From: Salinicoccus sediminis
GTDB taxonomy: Bacteria; Bacillota; Bacilli; Staphylococcales; Salinicoccaceae
NCBI RefSeq assembly: GCF_000986795.1
Contig: NZ_LAYZ01000026.1
Span: 1-64,000, forward strand
Direction: 5' to 3'
DNA length: 64,000 nt
Shown here: positions 55,608 to 63,873 of the stretch, piece after piece
Numbering within the stretch: position 1 is the stretch's first letter
How the letters are laid out: each line of letters opens with the position of its first letter
Made by a program: the position numbers and the translations under genes
The notes under the pieces: generated by a model
Database searches by the model: none
What the model was told of the DNA's origin: nothing
The model's input: only the letters and a program-made list of their open reading frames with translations

Positions 55608-57011
55608 ATGACCCAACATGTACAGGAAATGGAAGAACAAAAAGAGATAAAGAAGCTGCCGCTGATGCTGGTCCTCCTGTCGGGTGCATTCGCCGCAATT
55701 TTGAATCAGACGCTGCTCGCAACAGCGATCCCGCATATCATGGCGGATCTCGATCTGGAAGCGGACGTGGCCCAGTGGCTGCAGTCCGTCTTCATGCTGG
55801 TCAACGGCATCATGATCCCCGTCACGGCATTCCTCATCGGAAAATTTACGACGAGAAGGCTTTTCTTCACAGCGCTCACACTGTTCGGAATCGGTACTCT
55901 GGTCTGCGGCACCGCACCGAACTTCACGATACTCATGCTCGGCAGAATACTCCAGGCTTCAGGCGCGGGCATCATCATGCCGTTGATGCAGACGATCCTG
56001 TTCCTGGTCTATCCGCGGGAGAAGCGGGGGACGGCGATGGGCTTCTTCGGGCTGGTCATCAGCTTTGCCCCGGCCATCGGGCCGACGCTGTCCGGCTGGT
56101 TTGTTGAAATCTATCCGTGGCGCGGTCTGTTCTACATCATACTGCCAATTGTCGTCATCGACCTCATCGTCGCGTATTTCATACTCAGGAATGTCACCGA
56201 GCAGACGAATCCAAAGCTCGATGTCACTTCGATCATCCTGTCGACACTCGGCTTCGGCGGACTGCTCTATGGATTCAGTGTCGCAGGCAGCGGCTGGCTG
56301 AACGCGACGGTCATTACGTCACTTGCTGTCGGAGCTGTGACACTGACTTTGTTCATCAGAAGGCAGTTCAGGCTCAAACAGCCGATACTTGAATTCAGGG
56401 TGTTCAAAGATCCGATATTCACCCTTGCCACAATCATCGGCATGGTGGCGTTCATGACGATGATCGGCGGTGCCATCATACTGCCGATCCTGATGCAGAA
56501 CATGCTCGGCTTCACCGCATTCGAGTCCGGGTTGATGATGCTGCCGGGTGCACTTCTCATGGGCATCATGAGTCCCGTCACCGGCCGGATGTTCGATAAA
56601 TTCGGCGCCAGGTGGCTGGTGATACCGGGGCTTGGCATCGTCACTGTGACCACCTTCATGTTTGCGGTGCTCGATACAGAAACGACATTCACATATCTTA
56701 CGGTGGTCAATGCAGTCCGCATGCTCGGCATATCGATGGTGATGATGCCGTCCACCACCGCCGGGCTGAACCAGCTGTCGGACAGGCTGGTGCCGCACGG
56801 CACCGCGATGAACAACACGATGCGCCAGGTGGCCGGCGCCGTCGGAACGGCACTTTTCGTGTCGGTCATGACTATCGCGATGATCCCGGGGGAGGGGGCC
56901 GCCGGCATGATCCACGGTGTGAACATGTCATTCATACTCACCGGCATCTTTTCACTCGCCGGTTTCATCCTCGCATTCAGACTGCGCAAACCGGCAGAGC
57001 AGAAGCATTAG
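55608..57011 (+). CDS. DHA2 family drug exporter, copy A
   Basis: 467-residue major facilitator of the EmrB/QacA type with about 14 membrane helices. LLATAIPHIMADLDLEAD (motif D1), GRILQASGAGIIMPLMQT (motif A region) and the antiporter motif C SFAPAIGPTLSGWFVE are present. Very similar to the gene at 57596-59020. ATG at 55608 with AGCAGGAAA upstream; earlier in-frame ATGs lack a ribosome site. Convergent with a MarR regulator. Substrate unknown. Confidence 0.88.
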   Translation: MTQHVQEMEEQKEIKKLPLMLVLLSGAFAAILNQTLLATAIPHIMADLDLEADVAQWLQSVFMLVNGIMIPVTAFLIGKFTTRRLFFTALTLFGIGTLVCGTAPNFTILMLGRILQASGAGIIMPLMQTILFLVYPREKRGTAMGFFGLVISFAPAIGPTLSGWFVEIYPWRGLFYIILPIVVIDLIVAYFILRNVTEQTNPKLDVTSIILSTLGFGGLLYGFSVAGSGWLNATVITSLAVGAVTLTLFIRRQFRLKQPILEFRVFKDPIFTLATIIGMVAFMTMIGGAIILPILMQNMLGFTAFESGLMMLPGALLMGIMSPVTGRMFDKFGARWLVIPGLGIVTVTTFMFAVLDTETTFTYLTVVNAVRMLGISMVMMPSTTAGLNQLSDRLVPHGTAMNNTMRQVAGAVGTALFVSVMTIAMIPGEGAAGMIHGVNMSFILTGIFSLAGFILAFRLRKPAEQKH

Positions 57012-57014
57012 ACA

Positions 57015-57050
57015 AAAAAGAGCAGCATCCCGCACAGGGGTGCTGCTTTT
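57015..57050. terminator. terminator between exporter A and the MarR gene
   Basis: AGCAGCATCCC (57021-57031) and GGGGTGCTGCT (57037-57047) with one wobble, flanked by A and T runs. Confidence 0.88.
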
Positions 57051-57054
57051 GTCA

Positions 57055-57489
57055 TCAGTCCGACTCGATCAGACTGTTGAATTTTTTCAGCAGTCGGGCA
57101 AATTCCTCAATTTCCCCTTCATTCCACTGATCAATCATTTTGCGGAACCGCTCCTCGCGGCTTTCGCGGTTGCTTTCGAGCACTTCCTGCCCTTTATCCG
57201 TCATCTCGTACTTATAGGACCGTTTGTCCGTTTCAGATGGTGTCTTTTTCAAAAATTCCTTTTTGAGCAGATCTCCGGCCTGTCTGCTGACAGTGGAGAT
57301 ATCCAGGTGCAGCCGGTCTGCCATATCCTTTACACCCATCGGTCCCTTGTCGGCCAGCATGAGCATGATGAAATAGCTGGCCCGCTGGAGTTTCTGCTTT
57401 TCATCTATGTCGGGGGACCGGTGGCGGAGCCGCCGCACCATCATGGCGATTTCAAGTTCCAGTTTTTCCAGCGATCTATCATTGACCAT
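57055..57489 (-). CDS. MarR family transcriptional regulator
   Basis: 144 residues, winged helix: MLADKGPMGVKDMADRLH then LDISTVSRQAGDLLKKEFL and the wing KTPSETDKRSYKYEMTDKG. ATG at 57489 gives the normal family length; a TTG further up (57558) would start inside the operator and is rejected. No strong ribosome site is seen for this start, so it is tentative. Divergent from exporter B, whose promoter overlaps a palindrome, so it likely represses that gene and itself. Confidence 0.85.
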   Translation of the reverse strand: MVNDRSLEKLELEIAMMVRRLRHRSPDIDEKQKLQRASYFIMLMLADKGPMGVKDMADRLHLDISTVSRQAGDLLKKEFLKKTPSETDKRSYKYEMTDKGQEVLESNRESREERFRKMIDQWNEGEIEEFARLLKKFNSLIESD

Positions 57490-57529
57490 GTGCAGATCAC
57501 ACTGCCTTTCAAATTTCGGGTTGTTTTCA

Positions 57530-57559
57530 TTGACATCGAATATAGTTGTATAATACAAT
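57530..57559. promoter_or_regulatory. exporter B promoter with MarR-type operator
   Basis: TTGACA (57530-57535), 18-base spacer, TACAAT (57554-57559) read rightward. A perfect 6-1-6 palindrome TTGTAT-A-ATACAA covers 57546-57558 on the -10. It also contains -10-like sequence for the leftward marR gene. Confidence 0.75.
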
Positions 57560-57595
57560 CATTTTTGTTCTATGTCTAGGAAAGAAGGAAATTTT

Positions 57596-59020
57596 ATGTC
57601 TCCACAACTTGAAAGTAAAGGCCAATTGTCCAATAAAGGCCGTCTCACGCTGATGGCTGTGCTCCTGTCAGGCGCATTTGCCGCGATACTCAATCAGACG
57701 CTGCTGGCCACAGCAATCCCGCACATCATGGCGGATCTTGATCTGGAAGCGGACGTGGCCCAGTGGCTGCAGTCCGTCTTCATGCTGGTCAATGGCATTA
57801 TGATACCTGTCACAGCATTTCTGATAAGTAAATTCTCGACCCGCGCGCTGTTCTTTACGGCGCTGTCTTTGTTCGGCATCGGGACTCTGGCATGCGGCAT
57901 ATCGCCGAACTTCCCGGTCCTCATGGCAGGAAGGGTGCTGCAGGCGGCGGGCGCCGGCATCATCATGCCGCTGATGCAGACGATCCTGTTCCTCGTCTAT
58001 CCGCGGGATCAGCGGGGCAAGGCGATGGGCATGTTCGGTCTCGTCATCAGCTTTGCCCCGGCCATCGGTCCGACGCTGTCAGGGTGGTTCATCGACATCT
58101 ATCCGTGGCGCGGGCTCTTCTATATGCTTATTCCGATCGTCATCATCGATCTGATCATCGCCTACTTCATCTTAAGGAATGTCACTGAACAGACGAATCC
58201 GAAGCTCGATGTGATGTCCATCATCCTGTCGACACTCGGCTTCGGCGGGCTGCTCTACGGATTCAGTGTCGCCGGCAACAGCGGCTGGCTGAGCCCGGCA
58301 GTCATCATATCGCTCATCATCGGTGCAGTGACGCTGTTCATCTTCATCAGGCGTCAGAACAGCCTGGAAGAGCCGATATTGGAATTTGCAGTGTTCAAGG
58401 ATAGGATTTTCACATTGACGACCGCACTCGGCATGATCGTCTTCATGGCTATGATCGGCGGGGCGGTCATCCTGCCGATACTGATGCAGAACATGCTCGG
58501 GTTCTCGGCAATGGCATCGGGCATGATGCTCTTCCCGGGTGCGATCATCATGGGAGTGATGAGCCCGATTACCGGCCGGCTCTTCGATAAATACGGCGCA
58601 AGGTGGCTTGCCATCATCGGTCTCGGCATCGTCGCGGTAACTTCCCTGATGTTTACAACCCTGGATACTGAAACGACATTCACGTATCTTGCCGTAGTCA
58701 ACGCCTTCAGGATGCTCGGCGTGTCCATGGTCATGATGCCGGTGACGACCGCCGGACTGAACCAGATGACTAAAAAACTGGTGCCGCACGGCACCGCGAT
58801 GAACAATACGATGCGCCAGGTTGCCGGTGCCGTGGGAACCGCGCTGCTTGTCTCCATCATGACTAATACGATGATTCCGGAGCAGGGCGCCGAAGGTATG
58901 ATCCATGGGGTGAACATTTCATTCATGTTCGCCGGAGGTCTTGCCCTGATCGGATTTTTCCTTGCCTTCAGACTTAAAAATCCGGACATCACTGAATATG
59001 ATGAAGCATATGACAATTAA
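57596..59020 (+). CDS. DHA2 family drug exporter, copy B
   Basis: 474-residue EmrB/QacA-type exporter, close paralogue of the copy at 55608-57011 over its full length; a 53-base stretch (57740-57792) is identical to 55752-55804. Same motifs LLATAIPHIMADLDLEAD, GRVLQAAGAGIIMPLMQT and SFAPAIGPTLSGWFID. ATG at 57596 follows AAGAAGGA by 6 bases; ATG at 57572 would be almost leaderless. Likely under the adjacent MarR regulator. Confidence 0.9.
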   Translation: MSPQLESKGQLSNKGRLTLMAVLLSGAFAAILNQTLLATAIPHIMADLDLEADVAQWLQSVFMLVNGIMIPVTAFLISKFSTRALFFTALSLFGIGTLACGISPNFPVLMAGRVLQAAGAGIIMPLMQTILFLVYPRDQRGKAMGMFGLVISFAPAIGPTLSGWFIDIYPWRGLFYMLIPIVIIDLIIAYFILRNVTEQTNPKLDVMSIILSTLGFGGLLYGFSVAGNSGWLSPAVIISLIIGAVTLFIFIRRQNSLEEPILEFAVFKDRIFTLTTALGMIVFMAMIGGAVILPILMQNMLGFSAMASGMMLFPGAIIMGVMSPITGRLFDKYGARWLAIIGLGIVAVTSLMFTTLDTETTFTYLAVVNAFRMLGVSMVMMPVTTAGLNQMTKKLVPHGTAMNNTMRQVAGAVGTALLVSIMTNTMIPEQGAEGMIHGVNISFMFAGGLALIGFFLAFRLKNPDITEYDEAYDN

Positions 59021-59027
59021 ATGAAAG

Positions 59028-59066
59028 GGACGGCGGAGCATATCAGTGCTCCGCCGTCCTTTTTTT
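59028..59066. terminator. terminator between exporters B and C
   Basis: GGACGGCGGAGCA (59028-59040) / TGCTCCGCCGTCC (59047-59059), perfect 13-bp stem and seven T. Confidence 0.94.
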
Positions 59067-60529
59067 CATTCGTCCGATTCGATTGGTCTTGCCTTGGTCA
59101 TGTCGTTGCCGATGACTTCGTCGGATGTCACGCGTTTCAGGAAGAAGGCGAGCATCAGCGCCACAGCGAGCAGCAGGGTAGCAATGAGGAAGGCGAAGTT
59201 GATGCCGTCGAGCATTGCCTGGTTCACAGCGGTGGTATCCGACGGTGCAACACTAGAGAGTTTCTGGTTCATCCTGTTCTGCATTACAGTGATCAGCAGT
59301 GCGGTTCCGATAGCACCTGAAACCTGGTTGAGCATGCTGTTGATGGATGAGCCGTGAGGCGTGAGTTCAGGTGTCAGCTGGTTCATGCCGTTGGTCATGA
59401 CCGGCGTCATCACTAGTGTCATACCGAACGCCCTGATGGAGTAGAGTATGATCAGGAAGGTATAGCTGGTATCCACTTCAAGCTGGCTGAAGAAGAATGT
59501 TGTTGTAACGGTCAGCACCAGCCCGGTGATCGCCAGTACCTTCGGGCCGAACATATCGAACAGCCGGCCGGAGACGGGGCTCATGAACCCCATGATCAGT
59601 GCACCGGGCAGCAACAGGACCCCTGTCTCCAGCGGTGAAATCCCCTGGATGTCCTGCAGGTATATCGGCATGAGGATCATCCCTGAGAAGAGCGCCATGT
59701 TCATTGTGCCGATAAGCAGCGAGGCGAGCATGAACATCGGGAATTTGTATACTTTGAAGTCGAGCATCGGTTTGTCCATCCGGGTCTGCTTCCTTATGTA
59801 GAAGAAGACCGCGACAAAACCGACAAGGAGCGCGATCAGTACATCGGCACGCATCCAGCCGCTGTTGCCGGCGGCACTGAATCCGTAGAGGATGCCTCCG
59901 AAACCGAGTGTCGACAGGATGACGGACGGGATATCCAGTTTCGTAGTGTAATGGGTGTCCGTCTCGGGCAGCTTGAACCATCCGATGGACAGTACGACAA
60001 GGAGTATGGGCACCATCATGAAGAAAAGCATATGCCATGAATAGTGCTGGACGACAAACCCTGAGAGTGTGGGGCCGATGGCCGGTGCGAAGAACATCAC
60101 CAGGCTGAACAGGCCCATTGCGGTTCCCCGCTGCGCCGGCGGGAAGCTCGTGATCATCACGTTCATCAAGAGCGGCATGAGGATCGCGGAACCGGATGCC
60201 TGGATCATACGTCCCAAAAGCAGGACGGGGAAAACCGGGGAAAAACCCGCGACCATGGTGCCGGTCAGGAACAGGACCATCGCCGCGATGAAAAGCTTCC
60301 TGGCGCTGAACCTCTGCATGAGGAAGGCGGTGGTCGGAATGACGATACCGCTTACAAGCATGTAGGCGGTGGATACCCACTGTACAGTGGAGGTGGATAT
60401 ATCGAAATCATTCTTTATGGACGGAAGTGCAACATTCAGGAATGTATTTGACAGAAGTGCGACGAAAGCGCCGGACAGCAGGATGACTATCAGTCTGTAA
60501 TCCGGCCTGTTATTAATGTTTGTTTCCAT
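59066..60529 (-). CDS. DHA2 family drug exporter, copy C (divergent)
   Basis: 487-residue, 14-helix exporter of the same family but clearly less similar to copies A and B: LLSNTFLNVALPSIKNDFD, GRMIQASGSAILMPLL and FFAPAIGPTLSGFVVQHYSW. AGGGG lies 8 bases before the ATG on the reverse strand. Upstream boxes TTTCNGAAA flank its -10 element, suggesting control by a regulator not in the window. Confidence 0.89.
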   Translation of the reverse strand: METNINNRPDYRLIVILLSGAFVALLSNTFLNVALPSIKNDFDISTSTVQWVSTAYMLVSGIVIPTTAFLMQRFSARKLFIAAMVLFLTGTMVAGFSPVFPVLLLGRMIQASGSAILMPLLMNVMITSFPPAQRGTAMGLFSLVMFFAPAIGPTLSGFVVQHYSWHMLFFMMVPILLVVLSIGWFKLPETDTHYTTKLDIPSVILSTLGFGGILYGFSAAGNSGWMRADVLIALLVGFVAVFFYIRKQTRMDKPMLDFKVYKFPMFMLASLLIGTMNMALFSGMILMPIYLQDIQGISPLETGVLLLPGALIMGFMSPVSGRLFDMFGPKVLAITGLVLTVTTTFFFSQLEVDTSYTFLIILYSIRAFGMTLVMTPVMTNGMNQLTPELTPHGSSINSMLNQVSGAIGTALLITVMQNRMNQKLSSVAPSDTTAVNQAMLDGINFAFLIATLLLAVALMLAFFLKRVTSDEVIGNDMTKARPIESDE

Positions 60530-60541
60530 AGTATTACCCCT

Positions 60542-60586
60542 GTTTCTGAAATCAGTACTATACTATTATATTCCGATTTCCGAAAT
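60542..60586 (-). promoter_or_regulatory. exporter C promoter with paired TTTCNGAAA boxes
   Basis: Perfect TATAAT on the reverse strand (60570-60565). A perfect palindrome ATTTC-C-GAAAT (60576-60586) lies upstream of it and TTTCTGAAA (60543-60551) downstream, centres 34 bases apart. The pair looks like a repressor site with two operators. Confidence 0.6.
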
Positions 60587-60606
60587 AAGCAAGTGTTTTA
60601 TCCTGG

Positions 60607-60783
60607 TTATGGTCCCATCCTGTTATCTATCTGTATATATATGAAGAAACCGATCGTAATGCCCAAAAGCAGAGCAATTGGGATTGAATAGACCGAAAGA
60701 GCGGGGATGAATGTGGCAATCAGCCAGTAGATGGCAATGGTGATGATTCCCATGAGAATGAGATTGAGAAGAAATCTGGTCAT
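60607..60783 (-). CDS. small membrane protein, 58 residues
   Basis: Starts MTRFLLNLILMGIITIAIYW, two hydrophobic helices (about 4-27 and 34-50), ends IDNRMGP. A perfect AGGAGG lies 8 bases before the ATG on the reverse strand. Next to exporter C but with its own ribosome site. No family recognised. Confidence 0.68.
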   Translation of the reverse strand: MTRFLLNLILMGIITIAIYWLIATFIPALSVYSIPIALLLGITIGFFIYIQIDNRMGP

Positions 60784-60905
60784 GAATGAAGCCTCCTATC
60801 GAATATTTTCAAGCCCACATTATACTTAATGCCCTGAATAAGCAACCGAAAAACAGGGTATGGATACTATGGATAAGGAATTCAAATTTGAAAGGAGTTT
60901 TATCA

Positions 60906-61361
60906 GTGGCGAAAGAAACACTATTATTCCAGGTGAAAACATCCAGAGAGTGGATATTGGAAACGTTTGATAAAGTATCGGTGGAAGATATGACTAAGAT
61001 TCCGGAAGGATTCAAGAACAATATCCACTGGCAGCTGGGCCACGTGGCGGGCATGATGGAACTGCCGACTGCAGCGCTCACAGATTCCAAGCCGGATGAC
61101 GGCAAAAGGTTCCAGAAATATTTCGGATACGGCACAAGTCCGGATGATTTCGATGATGAAACACCTTCAATCGACGAGATTAAGGCGTTGCTCGAAGGCC
61201 AGGTCCCGCGGCTTGAAGATATTACAGAAGAAAGCCTGGATGAAGACCTCCCGCGTGAATTCATGGGCATGACGAAAAGATATGAACAGCTGTCATTCAT
61301 GATAATCCATGAAGCACTTCATGCAGGGAAAATACAGGAAATGTCAAAACTCATCAAATAA
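60906..61361 (+). CDS. DinB superfamily protein
   Basis: 151 residues, four-helix bundle. The metal-binding His residues lie in NIHWQLGHVAGMM and IIHEALHAGKIQ, typical of DinB/YfiT-like proteins, some of which are thiol transferases (bacillithiol-dependent). GTG at 60906 follows AAAGGAG by 8 bases; an upstream frame was rejected. Own terminator follows. Confidence 0.85.
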   Translation: MAKETLLFQVKTSREWILETFDKVSVEDMTKIPEGFKNNIHWQLGHVAGMMELPTAALTDSKPDDGKRFQKYFGYGTSPDDFDDETPSIDEIKALLEGQVPRLEDITEESLDEDLPREFMGMTKRYEQLSFMIIHEALHAGKIQEMSKLIK

Positions 61362-61363
61362 CA

Positions 61364-61400
61364 AAAAACACAGAACATCGTACCGATGTTCTGTGTTTTT
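61364..61400. terminator. terminator between DinB-like and DJ-1-like genes
   Basis: Perfect 17-bp inverted repeat (61364-61380 and 61384-61400) with a TAC loop and A/T runs on both sides. Confidence 0.94.
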
Positions 61401-61424
61401 ATATCTTCAAATGTTATATAATCT

Positions 61425-62093
61425 TTAAGTGAGCTGATTGACGATTGCCTGTGCAGCGTCTGCAGCAGAAGCGGGATTCTGGCCGGTGACGAAGTTCCTG
61501 TCTTTGACGACATTACTCTCCATCTCACCGCCGACAACAAAACCGGCGCCATGGGACTCAAGCTTTGTCTGGAGCGCAAAAGGCATGTCATCCATGAGAT
61601 TCATGGACTGTTCTTCTGTATTTGTAAAGCCGGTGATTTTGACGCCGTCCACGACATAGCTGCCGTCTTTCGTCTTTAGATCAGCAAAAGCGGCGGGGCC
61701 GTGGCAGACGGCACCGATTGTCCTGCCGTCATCCTTGAAGAATGCAGTGATATTCTGGATTTCCGGATTGCCGGGGAAATCGTACATTGCCCCGTGGCCG
61801 CCCGCAAAGAATATTGCATCGTAGCCTTCATAGACGACATCTTTCAGACTCTGCGTGTTCTGGAGCAGACGGATGACATCATTGAACTTTTCATCATCCT
61901 GGCCATTTGAAAGGGAAGCGGGATCAATCGGGACTTCGCCGCCTTTCGGTGATGCGATGTCCACTTTCAGTCCTGCGCCCTGGAAGATTTGATACGGCTC
62001 TGCAGCTTCGCTCAGCCACACACCTGTCGGTCTGTCTTTGTCGTTGTTGATTGTTCCGTGGTTCGTTGCGATAATAAGTACAGATTTACTCAT
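61425..62093 (-). CDS. DJ-1/PfpI family protein (Hsp31-like)
   Basis: 222 residues. Class I amidotransferase-like fold with the nucleophile elbow GAVCHGPAAF (Cys), a preceding Glu in TGVWLSEAAEPY and AIFFAGGHGAMYDFP. This set matches the glutathione-independent glyoxalase/Hsp31 group, which removes methylglyoxal. AAAGGAGAG is upstream. A 7-8-7 inverted repeat at 62116-62137 precedes it. Activity is inferred from residues only. Confidence 0.86.
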   Translation of the reverse strand: MSKSVLIIATNHGTINNDKDRPTGVWLSEAAEPYQIFQGAGLKVDIASPKGGEVPIDPASLSNGQDDEKFNDVIRLLQNTQSLKDVVYEGYDAIFFAGGHGAMYDFPGNPEIQNITAFFKDDGRTIGAVCHGPAAFADLKTKDGSYVVDGVKITGFTNTEEQSMNLMDDMPFALQTKLESHGAGFVVGGEMESNVVKDRNFVTGQNPASAADAAQAIVNQLT

Positions 62094-62115
62094 ATTGATA
62101 TCAACTCTCCTTTAC

Positions 62116-62137
62116 ATCTGTTTTACCCACAACAGAT
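62116..62137. promoter_or_regulatory. inverted repeat upstream of DJ-1-like gene
   Basis: ATCTGTT (62116-62122) and AACAGAT (62131-62137) with an 8-base centre, 23 bases upstream of the reverse-strand start. A possible operator; regulator unknown. Confidence 0.4.
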
Positions 62138-62205
62138 ATAAAGTAATCTAATCAAATTCCAATCAGGAATCAAAGGCGTAAATTTCATTGAATGGAGTGT
62201 TCGGA

Positions 62206-63006
62206 ATGAAAACAGTAGACTTCGGAAGCGTAGCGGAAGAATATTTGAAATACAGGGATGATATACCTGAAAGTCTGTTGGAAGGGCTGGAGAAGAGGGG
62301 CGTGGAGATCAGCGGCAGCAAAGTGGTCGACCTCGGTGCGGGACCGGGGCTCCTGAGCAAGATGCTCAGCAACCGGGGCGCAATCGTCGATGCAGTGGAA
62401 CCGTCCGAAAAACTGGTTGAAACCGGGAGGGAATTCGTGGGGGATGATCCCCGCATAAAATTCAGGCAGAAGTATGCCGAAGACACGGGTCTGAAGGCGG
62501 ACACATACGACATCGTCACCGTCATGCGTGCATGGCACTGGTTTGACACAGAAGAAGTGCTCAAGGAAATCAAACGGATCCTGAAACCGGGGGGGCATCT
62601 GATTGTCATGGACTCGGGGTTCACATCCGGCGTGAAAATAGTGAAAAAATCCCTGAAGATCATCAAGAACAACGCAAGCGACAAACAGCTCAAGAAAGCC
62701 GGTGCAAAAGAGGATGCCACCCAGATGATCAACAGTTTCCCTGTCGAATGGTTCGACGAATGGAAATATTCCCGATTCGATCTGCAGGAACTGTATAAGA
62801 TGGATTACGAAGTCAAATTCACAAATGAAGAATGGCTGGGCCGCCTTGCTACAGTCTCCTGGCTTGCAGCGTTCAAAGAGAAGAAGCGCAAACGGACACT
62901 CGGGGAGATTGATGAGTACATCAAGGAGAACTTCTCGAAGGATACACATAAAATCCCTCATGTGCTGAGCATCGCCATTCTTGAAAACAGGAATAAGAAG
63001 AAATAG
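62206..63006 (+). CDS. class I SAM-dependent methyltransferase
   Basis: 266 residues. Motif I VVDLGAGPGLLSKMLSNRG binds SAM; AVEPSEKLVETGREF and DIVTVMRAWHWFDTEEVL follow, with RILKPGGHLIVMD as motif III. The sequence resembles the UbiE/trans-aconitate methyltransferase type, but the acceptor is unknown. ATG at 62206 follows TGGAGTG by 6 bases. Confidence 0.87.
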   Translation: MKTVDFGSVAEEYLKYRDDIPESLLEGLEKRGVEISGSKVVDLGAGPGLLSKMLSNRGAIVDAVEPSEKLVETGREFVGDDPRIKFRQKYAEDTGLKADTYDIVTVMRAWHWFDTEEVLKEIKRILKPGGHLIVMDSGFTSGVKIVKKSLKIIKNNASDKQLKKAGAKEDATQMINSFPVEWFDEWKYSRFDLQELYKMDYEVKFTNEEWLGRLATVSWLAAFKEKKRKRTLGEIDEYIKENFSKDTHKIPHVLSIAILENRNKKK

Positions 63007-63131
63007 TCAGTCCAAAGTATGATTATGGAAACTTCCTTCAAAAAGCGTGGTTAAACATTTACAATTAACTTACTTTTCGTTATCATATATTTTGTGTGTT
63101 AAAAGATGATGACTTTTGGAGGAACATATTA

Positions 63132-63770
63132 ATGACAAACGTACTCGTGGTTAAAGCGAACAATCGTCCCGACGGGATTTCAACCAAAATGTATGATGCG
63201 TACATGGAAACGATCAGAAAAAGTGACAAAATGAACGTCGAAGTATATGACACTTTCACAGAAGATATGCCGTATATCGGCCAGGAGCTTTTCAGCGCCT
63301 TCGGCAAGCTTCAAAACGAAGAAGCTCTGAATGAGGATGAACAGCGTCTGATGGATGCGAAGCAGAAGGCAATGGATACTTTTGAAAAAGCGGATGTACT
63401 CGTATTTGCATTCCCGCTGTGGAATCTGACCATCCCGGCACGTCTGCAGACATTCATCGATTACGTGTATGCTGCAGGGTTCACTTTCAAATACAATGCT
63501 GACGGTTCCATGGCACAGCTGATGGCCGACAAGAAAGTCGTACTGCTGAATGCACGCGGCGGAGTATACAGCGCACCTGAAGCTGCAGGCATGGATATGT
63601 CCATGAACTACATGAAGAATGTGTTCGGCGGCATATTCGGCATGGACATCATTGATGAAATCGTCATTGAGGGCCATAATGCAATGCCTCAGGATGCGGC
63701 ACGGATCATCGAAGAAGGCCTTGAAAGCGTCCGTGAATCAGCAAGGGAACTGAACAGCGAGTTTGCATAA
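63132..63770 (+). CDS. azoR: FMN-dependent NADH-azoreductase
   Basis: 212-residue flavodoxin-fold quinone/azo reductase. VLVVKANNRPDG (FMN phosphate site region), FAFPLWNLTIPARLQTFIDY and AAGFTFKYNADG, then LNARGGVYS, are AzoR signatures. GGAGGA lies 8 bases before the ATG. Probably protects against quinones and azo compounds. Confidence 0.93.
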   Translation: MTNVLVVKANNRPDGISTKMYDAYMETIRKSDKMNVEVYDTFTEDMPYIGQELFSAFGKLQNEEALNEDEQRLMDAKQKAMDTFEKADVLVFAFPLWNLTIPARLQTFIDYVYAAGFTFKYNADGSMAQLMADKKVVLLNARGGVYSAPEAAGMDMSMNYMKNVFGGIFGMDIIDEIVIEGHNAMPQDAARIIEEGLESVRESARELNSEFA

Positions 63771-63804
63771 AACTTTAATATGGAAGTATTTTTTCTGAAA
63801 TGAG

Positions 63805-63833
63805 CCCGGCACAACGGTGTGCCGGGTATTTTT
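63805..63833 (+). terminator. azoR terminator
   Basis: CCCGGCAC (63805-63812) / GTGCCGGG (63819-63826) followed by TATTTTTAT. Confidence 0.9.
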
Positions 63834-63873
63834 ATGATAATATTTTGGTAATACATTTCCTGGGGGAGGGACA

